A stretch of 64,000 nt of DNA. Origin: Linepithema humile (Eukaryota > Arthropoda > Insecta > Hymenoptera > Formicidae). Below are positions 25,921 to 36,600 of this stretch, one piece after another. The notes below the pieces were generated by a model. It was not told the origin of the DNA. It saw only the letters and a list, made by a program, of their open reading frames with translations, and searched no databases. Every line of letters begins with the position of its first letter. Within the stretch, counting starts at the first letter, position 1. The translations under genes were made by a program, and so were the position numbers. The stretch spans positions 1,040,501-1,104,500 of the forward strand of contig NC_090129.1 in the NCBI RefSeq assembly GCF_040581485.1. Direction: 5' to 3'.

Positions 25921-28900
25921 TTAGCCTATCTCAATCATCTCTGCATCTTCAATGTTGCCGTGACTAACCCCATTGTGTCTAAAAATTCATTGAAAAATTA
26001 ACATCTGTTTGAAAATTTTATGATTTTATATCTAGTAAGCAAAATGTTATCAACCAATTGCTAACATTTGGCTATCTGAGGTAGTCCTATCTACAAAAAG
26101 AGAAATGCAACCAAAACTAAAAGCTTGCACTAACCTGTGAGTTTGTAGATGTGTATTATGGAGATGGAAATGGGTTGTTCGGGGCGAAAAACCACGCATA
26201 GCTTTACGAGGACTTCTGGCTCTTATCACTTGTGGTGGCGACATGGCGGTTAGGTACGATTGTTGCGTGTACACATCTTCCAATATGCTTGGTGCTATAT
26301 ATGTAAATCCCTGAGAAAAATTCACATTATTGCAAAACAATTGGATGTGCATATGCGATAGATTTTTTTGTTTCAGGAATGCTAAAAATATCATAAATAA
26401 GATAAACAAGAACTCACCTGAAATACTCTATTAGCTGATTCGCTTAAGGTGTATTCCACTGGCGAATCTATCGGTGCGGAAGCGGTAAATTTCTTATCAA
26501 ACTGCGAAACGTCGTCTTCGCTAGTCAACTTTGGTCTAAAAGGAGGTTCTAACTTCCGAGATATAACGTCTTCCCAAATGATATGTTTGAAAAATCTATG
26601 TATTTTTACTTGCTCGCCATCCAGTGGGCCAGATCCCAATCTTTGCGCAACTTGTCTCTATGGAAGGTAATTATACAGTTTTAAAGACAAGAAAAATATT
26701 ATCTACACTTTATTGTCTAACGACAATATCCAAAACTTTTCAAAATATAGCACTTCTTTTATCGAGTATTAGTTTGTGAACACCAACCTTCAACAGTTTT
26801 CGAACAAGATCTCTAGCGTCAGGTGTCAGATATTGCGGTAGAATTAGCTTGCCACGTAGAATCTTGTCAATGGTCTTCTTCCTATTGTCCGAGGTAAATG
26901 GCGGCTGAAAATTTAGTAACAATAAATAGTAATATGTAAGAATATGCAATACTTTTTTACTGTCAGTTTATATGTAGAGACAATACATACAGCTCCTGTG
27001 AGCATGTCGTACATTAAACTGCCTAAACTCCACCAATCCACTGCTTTTCCATGTCCACTTCTCGTCAGAATCTCAGGTGCCCTTGAGTGGAAAAAAAATG
27101 TAATAGTTAACAGACATCGTAATTATACAATTTTCAAGTTATTCGCTATGAAGCTTACATGTATTCGATAGTTCCGCAAAATGTATGTGTGACGGCACCC
27201 TCTTGTATATGCTCTTTACACAATCCAAAATCAGTCAACTTAATATGTCCCTCTGCGTCCAATAGAATATTTTCTGGTTTCAAATCTCTGCAATAATTCA
27301 TTACAAACATGATAAATTCGGAATATATACATATATATTTAATAAATATATATATATTTTTTATTATGTTGCAGGTTAAATCATATTTTCACTCTTTAAA
27401 GACTGCAGAATTTGAAAGAAATATATGATACCTGTATATAATTCCTTGCAAATGGAGATGCTCCAGAGCCAATATGATTTCGCACAAGTAAAAGCTGTGA
27501 AGCAAATAACATGTAATATTAAATGCTGTTCTAAAGGTTTGTAAAATGTAATTTAAAATTTTCATGATTTACATACCGGGCAGTGTCTTCCAAAAATATT
27601 CCTTCATCATTTAAATGTCGAAATAGCTCCCCCCCACACATATATTCCAATATCAGGTATAATTTATGACCAGTTTGAAAAGCATATTTGAGATCCACGA
27701 TAAACGGATGCTGCATAGAAGCATAAATACATCACAGTTATTATAGATTGCAAATTACATTGCATTATATAATTGTTACTTTACATGCATACATCATTAA
27801 AAAGAGAAATATTAACAGTCCAAACAGCTAAATGTTAACAATGTTGGCAGATTGACAGCAAATTTGCTATCAATTTGTTAACATTTGGCTTACTGGAAGA
27901 GAATTAATTTTTATTAAAACTTGTCTAAAAAGTATTAAAAGTTACAAACATTTTTCTCTATAAATTTCTGTGCTTGAAAGATTATGAATTGTGTATAGTT
28001 AAATGGAAAGCGTTGTAATTAAATTTTTCTTTTTGTCAGAGGATGAAAATATAACCAACCTTTACAGACTCCAAAATGTTTCTTTCAGCTTTAGTGTGAG
28101 CTGTATCTTTCTGATTTCTTATAATCGATGCCTTGCGTAATACCTGTTTTAAAGAGCACAAAAGGATATAATTTTAGATAAATAAAAAAGAGAATTATGA
28201 ATACTATCCCATATGAAATAGAAGGTAATATAAAAAATGTCGACTAATATATATATTCCGCGCCACGTGGTTCACGATGACTCATCTGAATTTTCCCTAG
28301 ACTGTTTCGTATTTTCATTATGAAGAAAAGATACAATAAACACAATATCAATAATATTCACACATAATTAATGTGCACAATGTAGTTATCACACTGGTTA
28401 CGAATAATATATGATCATACGACATAATAATATTTCTTATTCTTTTAAATATTATCTTATATGAATATAGAATAAATTTGTCATTGATGACTCACACAAC
28501 GTGAATATAATAACATTAAAGCAGCATATTAAGGATTAAGATTATTGATACAATTATTTTAGAGATAAAGTTGCAAACACCAGGCCTATTTTAATGATTG
28601 AAAAATATGTAGAAAACTCGCAGCGGAAATAATGAAATTGTTAAGATACGTGTATAAATCTTACAAATTTCTAGAAGTTTTTATATTCGTAAAATTGTTT
28701 CATATTATTAGAAATGAAAAAATAAGAATAACTTTGCACAATAGCATGCAATACAGAGCGGTTGAACGTTCTTAAATTTTTAATACGATTGCAATTATCT
28801 TTTCTCGAAAGCGAGAACCGGTTACAATCTGCTCGCTTGACAAGCGTTATATTTCAAGACGAGAGATAATGCATAAACAATTTCAGTACCTTCATAGCAA

Positions 28901-29438
28901 AGAGCGTGCCCCTGTCGTTTCCGGTTTTTTTGCGCACTTGAAAAACCTTGCCGTAGCCACCTTTCCCGATCACTTTGCACAACTCGAAATCCTGCGGCCC
29001 GAGCCTTCCGCAATCGCGATTGACATTGTGCTCGCATATCGCCACTGTTTCCACCGCGTCCGAGCCACAGTACGAGCTAAAAAAGCACAAAGAAAAAAAT
29101 TCGTCAGCATATCTACGCGTGAGAGCCCAGAGGCGACCGCGTGCGAAACACGCGCGCAGATTTACTCACTTTACGATCTCATTCACATCCAGCACGGCGT
29201 CGCATTCCTCCTACGAAAGGAAACAGATGCAACGTTAGATGCATTCACGTGCGCTCCAGTGAGCGCGTTTAACACATGCAGAGAAATTGTATCGGGAGTG
29301 TCGCGCACGGAAAAAAAATCTTGGATAAAGGATCTTTACCGCGCCGATCTCAATGACGTCCGAAGAGTCGTCCTCCGATGTCTCGTCCCTCTGCAATAGG
29401 CCCGCGTCCTGCAGTTCGATGTCGAAGATCGCCGACAT
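25921..29438 (-). CDS. S6k: Ribosomal protein S6 kinase (p70 S6K, AGC kinase)
   Basis: Exons in transcript order: 29438-29340, 29210-29170, 29076-28890, 28143-28060, 27710-27577, 27494-27432, 27287-27159, 27081-26991, 26904-26788, 26657-26418, 26310-26135, 25978-25921. All are GT-AG and in phase, giving 472 aa (fly S6k is about 490). A TOS motif FDIEL (5-9) for TORC1/Raptor docking is followed by an acidic stretch. In the kinase domain, the glycine loop is GKGGYGKV (84-91), the ATP-binding Lys is K109 in AMK, the catalytic loop is YRDLKPEN (202-209) and DFG is 222-224. T238 in THTFCGT is the PDK1 site, and T398 in FQGFTYIAP is the TORC1 hydrophobic-motif site. A proline-directed RARSPRK segment follows. 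The C-terminus is short, ending EDAEMIEIG. Role: phosphorylates S6 and translation factors to promote growth. The start chosen places TOS as in known S6Ks; an upstream in-frame ATG exists at 29507. Confidence 0.97.
27826..27890. repeat. Near-perfect hairpin in an S6k intron
   Basis: The outer arms are AGCTAAATGTTAACAA (27826-27841) and TTGTTAACATTTGGCT (27875-27890), reverse complements with one mismatch. The inner arms are ATTGACAGCAAA (27851-27862) and TTTGCTATCAAT (27863-27874), also with one mismatch. A nine-base bulge, 27842-27850, interrupts the left side. The intron lies between the exons ending at 28060 and starting at 27710. It reads as a collapsed inverted-repeat element; a loop of essentially zero length argues against a normal pre-miRNA. 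Confidence 0.7.
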
Positions 29439-30519
29439 CGTGCTCGTCGTGCTGATCGTGGCAGTCAAATCGGGAAGATCTAGAGCTGCTTGGTGAATGT
29501 TGAGCACACCAGACGATCCGGATGCGTGGTTGTCAGCGCATCAATCCTTTGACCTCGTCGTCATGCAGCACGGACGAGTTGCACCGACGGTATGCTGCCT
29601 AGCTTACGGAGGGCCGTCGGGAAGCGTGTTGGGGAGCGGCGGATTCAGAACGGCCTTGTCGTAACCACGCCGGTAGAAGAGGGGATGACTACGATTTCAT
29701 ACCAATCGCGTTATGCGTCACGGCTCCCACGCTGTTCTTCTACCTGACTGCGGCCGGGCGGCAATTTTAAACAAAACAATTGTTTTCTCCCGAAGTAATC
29801 ACATGCGCCATCCAGTACGATGAAAAAAAAAAAGAGAGAAAACGGCGCTCTCGTGTTACGTAAAATTATATATTTATTTCTATCTGCGTAACAATTAATG
29901 GATGAAAGTGGAAGCTTGCATCGTACATTTTTCTCAACAAGAGCATTTTTACGGTTCGCATCTTTCATCAATGAATAGCTTGTTCTATTGAGTGTGAAAA
30001 ATTTAATTTTTTGTATTGCACTTAAATAGCACGCGTCATTCTCGGAAGAAAGATGCTTCAACATTTATTTTATATCTAACATCTTTTTTTTGTTTCAGAG
30101 TCAGAGCTTCGTTCTTCCCACTTTGTTTCCGAGTATCGCATATATCAAATTCGCGGAAAGTACGTCATCGCTCAGTCTTTGACGTCATAAGCACCCATAT
30201 AGCTGCACCGTTGCAAATTGTGCAACTTTGCGAAATCGCAATCAGGATCAGGTACGACGCCGAATTCGACGTCGAGTGCAGGAATTATTTTATATGCTGA
30301 ATAAGGGGATTATATTAAAAGCGATTTATTGGCTAATTATTGGTCCGTTTACTCGTTATCGACGTGTGTGATAAAAACAAAAATGAGCCAAGGTCGATAA
30401 CATATCGTATACTATCAGAGATAAAGGTAGGCGGATAGCACTTGCAGTCGACAAACTTCACAAGTTTCTCAACATTCGTGTTTTGAATAGGACCGATCAG
30501 CTGGTGAGATCTGTCAAAA
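29439..30519. promoter_or_regulatory. Shared divergent upstream region of S6k and TXNDC17
   Basis: Start codons of the two divergent genes are 1081 bases apart. The S6k side (about 29340-29760) is CpG-rich; the middle is AT-rich; the TXNDC17 side rises in GC again from about 30100. It must hold both 5' UTRs and both promoters. On the S6k strand the frame stays open upstream of the chosen ATG to another ATG at 29507-29505, which would add 23 residues. Confidence 0.6.
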
Positions 30520-31573
30520 ATGGTGCGGCGTCATCACGTGCAAGGATATGAGAATTTTCTCAAGTACGCGGAGGACCTGGAGGCCGTCGAGCCGACTTAC
30601 ATCCTTTACACCGGTACAAAACTGCCGGACACCGGCAAGAGTTGGTGCTCCGATTGCGTAGAAGGTAAATGGATTTGCATATACGTCAATGACCTAACCT
30701 CTTTTATGTTTTGTTTTCATCACACTCTGCAACTAGGCAAGTAAAAATTTGACAAGCGTTTACATTTTGATTAGGTTTGGAAAATAATAAAGGGCTAACG
30801 ATGAAACAATGGAAATAATTAGTATAAGATGTAAATTTCCTTAGCATTGAAAAATTGACATTCGCTTAACACTAGTTCCAGAATAAATATTGTTCCATTC
30901 GTCATTTAGAACTTTTCCATTAAAATGCAATTACTGAAAATATGGGAAGAATTTAGAAAAGGGCTTATTCGTTTTTGATTGAGATCCCCTCTACTTTATA
31001 ATTATTTTTTAATGGTGCATATACAGTACATATACAGTACAGAACAAAGAAGTAAACATGTAAATATTAGTATAATGTCATTTTCATTTACTTATCTTCA
31101 TTTTACTTGGATCATAAAGACTTCCACCGACATGAGCTATATATCTTATTCTTTATCTTATCATACTATATGATTTTTCAGCTGAGCCATTTATTGAGAA
31201 AGGTTTCCAAGGAGCATCCGATAAAACACAATTAGTGATAGTAGAAGTCGGAGACCGGCCATTGTAAGTTAAAGTATACTGTTTTATTATAGCAACTGTT
31301 TTGTTTTTATTCAATCAACTAATTTGTTTTTATACAAATACCATTGCCACGTAGTAATTACTATCTACATTAACATGGAAGAAAACTTAGAACTTGTTTT
31401 TTATATATTATTCTAGTTGGAAAGATCACAATTGTCCATTCAGGACGAATCCTGTTACCAAATTAAAGGTCTTGCCAACTCTGGCTAGATGGGGCACTCA
31501 GAAACGTTTAGAAGGCGACCAATTATTAAAACCTGAGCTTATCGATATGCTACTGACGGATGAGGACGACTAA
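30520..31573 (+). CDS. TXNDC17: Thioredoxin domain-containing protein 17-like (TRP14)
   Basis: Exons 30520-30664, 31182-31263 and 31417-31573 join in phase with GT-AG introns to give 127 aa (human TXNDC17 is 123). The start, AAAAATGG, fits the insect translation-start consensus. The active site is WCSDC with C43 and C46, the same numbering as human TRP14 (WCPDC). It is preceded by the family insertion around GTKLPDTGKS. Downstream come VEVGDRPFWKD and the cis-proline strand VLPTLARWGT. Family role: cytosolic disulfide reductase working with thioredoxin reductase, acting on small disulfides such as cystine. There is no signal peptide or membrane segment. It diverges from S6k and converges on the SEC14-like gene, whose stop codon is only 607 bases away. 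Confidence 0.95.
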
Positions 31574-31807
31574 GTGCTTCATTTTATAATACATTTTTTG
31601 TATTTTATATAAAAAGGTATATTATATAATTCTCAATTCAGTTATATGTTGAGACACATTTTCATGTCCCAAGCCATATATTGCCCCATCCTTTTTTACT
31701 ATCACTAGCCACTTCCATTATATTATAATATACTGTGCTCGTTTCGGAGAAAGAAATAATCTAACGATCTGTGATCTATGAATCAGTAATCTATGAACAA
31801 AGCTATG

Positions 31808-31813
31808 AATAAA
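31808..31813 (+). terminator. Candidate poly(A) signal of TXNDC17
   Basis: AATAAA 235 bases past the stop codon, on the gene's strand. Position is plausible, but an AT-rich context makes chance hits likely. Confidence 0.4.
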
Positions 31814-32102
31814 AATTAACATATAACGAATCACATAACAAATTTAAGTAGTAAAATATACATCTTGTGCTATTATATTAAAAAATTCAACGCAATCTTT
31901 AAAATCATGATCAAATTCTACTTGTTAGATATACATTGGACGGTAAATCTGTAAATTCGATCAAAAGATTTATTTTTTATTCAAATTTATAGCAAAATCT
32001 GCGTGCAAACAAAAGTCACTGCACTAGGAAAAATGTAAGCGTTACTTTTGAATTGCACGTTGTATAAGATAATTATTTCCTCAAGTATTTAATTTAGTTG
32101 AA

Positions 32103-32108
32103 TTTATT
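32103..32108 (-). terminator. Candidate poly(A) signal of the SEC14-like gene
   Basis: Minus-strand AATAAA 73 bases downstream of the stop codon. Further minus-strand copies occur around 31965-31980 and could be used instead. Confidence 0.35.
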
Positions 32109-32180
32109 ATTAAGTAAAGAAATGTGTTTTAAAATCCAGGATAACTGTAAATTTTCTAACAAAACCTGTTTTGTTAGAAA

Positions 32181-33619
32181 TTACGTTACATTCTGTATTT
32201 CCGCCGGTGGTAGCATACGTACGGAATAATGAACCTTTTTATTCCTTAGGAAACTGTAACTATTGTCGAAAACGATGGAATCTGAAAGAAAAAAGTTTAA
32301 TATTATTTGTGGTTTATTAATCGGCGAATTATTCGATATGAACTTACAGGTTGCCGGCGCTTCGCAGGTCAGAAGTCCCATCTCTTCCGACTGATGAGAT
32401 GCGACCCTTCGAACAGGTATAACTTCCGTTCGTATTCCGTTTGACGCATCCTTTTTGAGAATCCCGAACTTAATATCATGACCCTCGCTTCGAAATTCCC
32501 AACTGCACAGATGAGCCGCACGCTTAATGGTAAGAGAAACCAGATATCTCCAAGATATTTACCTTAATATAGAACCTTCTTGGGGCGCGGAGATATCGAA
32601 CTCCAATTTTCCGCCTTTCCGTACGATAACGGTGGTATAATCTTCGTTTGACTTGATATTATCCGCATTGGCGTACATTTCTTTAGGTATCTTGCCACCT
32701 TGGCAAACCTGAAAACAATCTCAAATATTATTCTCTGAGATGCAACATGATAAATTAATAACATTTGAAAGAAAGTAAATATGTATATTGTGAGCAATTG
32801 AATACTTTATCGTACGTATCACTAGGTATCTTATCATCTTTACATCTGAAAACAATCTCAACCACTTCTGAGATGTAAAATGATAAATTAATATTTGACA
32901 CAAAAAAAGGTACATTTATTATTTAAAATTACGACTCAGAAAAATGGCCCACTAAAATATTTTTCCAAGTAGAGCTGTTAATTTTTAATATTAAACATTT
33001 TGCGGTACTTAATATTAATTAAAGGACAAGTCTATTATTCATATAACATATTAAACATATTAAAATTTTCATATTTCGCCGAATGTCATGTTTGAATTGT
33101 ACAATTCGATAAATTGTATAATTTGACAAATTGTATAATTTTACGAAAAACGTAAATTGACGAAGTTTCTTACTAACTTTTGTCGCAAGTCTTGGGTTGC
33201 CATCCGGATCCGTTAACGACCCACCGAAATGGGCTGGTAATTGATCCTTTGGTATTACTTTCAATATCATAGGTTGCCATTTCGAAGGATCAGCTTTGTA
33301 AATTTGTATTTTCGAAATTGTGTATTCATTCATGAATTTCTTGACAATGCTGAAAGCAAAGGCGAACACCCTTGGAGCTGCAATAATAATTTTAGAAATT
33401 ACAAAAATTGCATTATTAAATACTTTTTTTTTAGTATATAAATCATTCAGTAAAGCGGTTTTCTTATTTTTATGAGCAATAGATTTATAATCGGCCGGTT
33501 GTAAATTATACGTGTGAAATTTTAGATTCTAATTCTAGAAGTTAGCGCTGATCGCTAATTGAAATTATACGATCGAAATTTTATTGAGATTGATTATTAT
33601 TCAAAACTACAAAAGATGC

Positions 33620-33659
<40 letters not shown>

Positions 33660-36600
33660 TTTTGAAACATTTTTTTAGATATTTGTATTATTGTTGGCAG
33701 TTTTTTTTCCGTCAATACGATTGAGAGAATATCTACTTCATTTCACATTTATTTATATCGCAACTATAATTTTCATATTCTGTCGAACTTACCATTAATG
33801 ATAAAGCATACTTTTAGAATTTCCGGATAATTCGACTCGTACATTTGGATAAGAGCGAGGACCAATTCGCCAGCTGCAACAGGCATCGATAAAATAACGA
33901 TAGAAAATAAATCGGCAAGAAGCACCGACAAATTTCCGAGGTTTATCCGAATACGTTACCTGGTTTCCACAAATACTGCTTAAGATTAAATCCTTCCATG
34001 TCAAAGACGACAGTCAGTTGATTGGCGACTTGTCCGTGAATCTTCGATTGCTCCCTGGCCAAATTCAAGTAATAATCCAAGAACTTTATCATATATTTGA
34101 TGAAGTCGTTTTGACTTATTACGTGCAATGCTCCGTGCATATCTAGTCCGGCAAATGGTACGATGATAACTACAAAAATATTCATTATTATGTATTTTTG
34201 AAAAAGGCTATTATGAATTCACGATCAATTCATAATGCGAATTTCGAAAGCACTTTTCTTGTCTCATTTTTTTTTTATTAAAAGTTAGATTTTTCTATTA
34301 AAAGTTTAATAGTAAAGATTTCTCTAAATATCGAGTATTCGATTAGAATTGCCGTTCTATACTGAATAATTTTATCAAGTATAGTCGTTATGTGAAATGC
34401 GTTGCTGTTTTTCAGAAGAATTCTTGCAAGACTGACACAAATCTCTCATTTTTCAGAATGCAATTCTTTTTAGATTCAAGATCTTTTTTTGCTACATCTT
34501 TAAATTCACTTTACAAATATCAAATATATAAGAATGTTAAATTTGAGCTTATTAGAATTCCAATAATCCGACAGGAGGTTAATAATTTTATTGGAATTAG
34601 ATTTTAATTTTGTTGTCAGAATTTGTTCTCGACATCTATAATTAAGTAAAAATTTGGTTGATGCAACGACGTTTAAAATTTTAATAGCTTTCGAATAAGA
34701 TTATTTATCAGATAGCTACGAAACATAAATATCGCAACTTATGTAAGAGAAATAAAGAGATTAATTGGAAGAAAATAATACATTTCGAAATAACGCAAAA
34801 TCGCGGTCACGATCTTTACATCTTACATATTTCTCATAGGGAAAAGTTGTGCTCTTAAAAAAACATAGACCTTGACCGAATTCTTCCCCCAAATGTCGAA
34901 ACTTGTTGCGTTTCAGGTTTTAAAATCCGTCGACTGTTATATTTATGAGTCGAGGGCTGAATTAACGGTCATGAGAAAATATTCCACTGTCATATGCGAT
35001 CGAGTTATAAATGATATTAATTCGATGGACTTTCACTGCAATTATGTCAATGATATTCACATTTCAATAGGATTTTTACAAGTCTCGATAGAATTGTCGT
35101 TTGGAGGAATAATCGTTTTTAGAGAAAGTAAAAAATCAATTTTTTTCTCGCTTTTTTTAAGCTGAAAATTTTTAAAATATGTATGTTTCTGATACATTAA
35201 ATCGAGTTAGAAATAACGCCAGAGGATTCTAAGGATTCAGAGGATTCTAAGGATTCTATAAAAAGAATCTTCAAACAAAAAGTTTGCCTTTAAACTCAGC
35301 AGGTAGAAATTTTGACCTGCTATTTTTACTATTTTGTCTACTTTTAGTGTATATGCACGAAACAAAATATCTCTTTCGACTTTTCTCGTGACAAGAGATT
35401 TATGGTTTTAACTGACAGTATTCGTGTGTCCCTTTGCGTCGATACGTTTTCTACCTGCTTTTGTGTAGTTCGGATGGTTCTGTTGAAATTTTTCTTTTTT
35501 TCGAAAAATCCTTCTTCAGTTATTTTCTCGCAATTTATTTACTTAAGGAATATACAGTGGCGTACTTAAGGAATATACAATTTTATTACACTTTCTTTTT
35601 TATAAATTAGAGTACAAAATGTCACTGGTCGGAAACTTTTGCACGCCACTGTATATTTTTTTAAATCGTACAATATTTTTAAAAGCGTATAAATAAAAAA
35701 TATTTAGAATCGAAAACCGTAAAATATTGCAAATTTCATGAATAATTTATTATTTGTTAATTATTTTACTTGAAAAGAATTAACAAATCTAATTTTTATT
35801 TCAAGAATTCGTAGATTTAAAAACTGATTTATATTAGAAAAAAAAGTAAGGTGAAGAGAAAAAAAATTACTTGGTGCGCCGTCCTTGTCGAATCCGCTTA
35901 ATCCATGAGGAAAATAATCCAACATTCCATTATGAGGATTCCACTCAGATATATTATCAGCGTCGTATTGTTTTCGCCATTGCAAAGACTGCGAATAGAT
36001 ATTTTCCTTCAAATATTTATCATTATCTAATCATTACGAAATCGTGTAAGATAGCGTTGAATCGTAATCAAAATTATCAATGAAATAATTTCTGATTGTT
36101 CGGTATTGCATCGGTGAACAGATCTTGTTGAACATTTTGAATATTTTTATATAGGGAATAAAAAAATAGGATCTCGGAATTTTTCTACTATCTTTACTAT
36201 GTCTAACAATGCGCGCGATGTTTCAAAATATGTTATTTAAACACATGGGGTATTTATATAATGTAACGTGATGTAGCATGTGGCGCATTAAAACACGATT
36301 TCCGTGGTTGCAAGAAGTTTAAAAATGTCCTGCGCAAGGAACACTCTTCACGACTGATACTTAACGATGACAAAATAATGGGGTTTCACGCGCGATAGAA
36401 AGTGAAAAGGGTAATTTCCCGCGGGCATCCACGTCGGAGATTACCTCGGAGAATATTAGTTGCTTTGCACTATGCACTTCCCGATTTTCAATCATCGTGA
36501 AACTTCTCTAAATGAGAATCGCAAGACGGGGACTTTGTACATGCTTCAAGGGAATTGGCTTATTACTTTCAACTTGCAAAACAGCACAGATTGTAGAAAA

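Larger units (their letters stand above)
31574..32180. other. Convergent spacer between TXNDC17 and the SEC14-like gene
   Basis: This AT-rich 607-base stretch holds both 3' UTRs. AATAAA on the plus strand at 31808-31813 is a candidate TXNDC17 poly(A) signal, 235 bases after its stop. TTTATT at 32103-32108 is AATAAA on the minus strand, 73 bases after the SEC14-like stop. No coding sequence is visible. Confidence 0.6.

Noticed and set aside
28869..29399. 176-codon plus-strand frame opposite S6k
   Set aside because: It lies antisense to three S6k coding exons and the introns between them; a shadow of the real gene.
33622..33657. Poly(A) run as the 3' end of a retrotransposed copy
   Set aside because: No recognisable processed gene or LINE/SINE body upstream and no target-site duplication seen.
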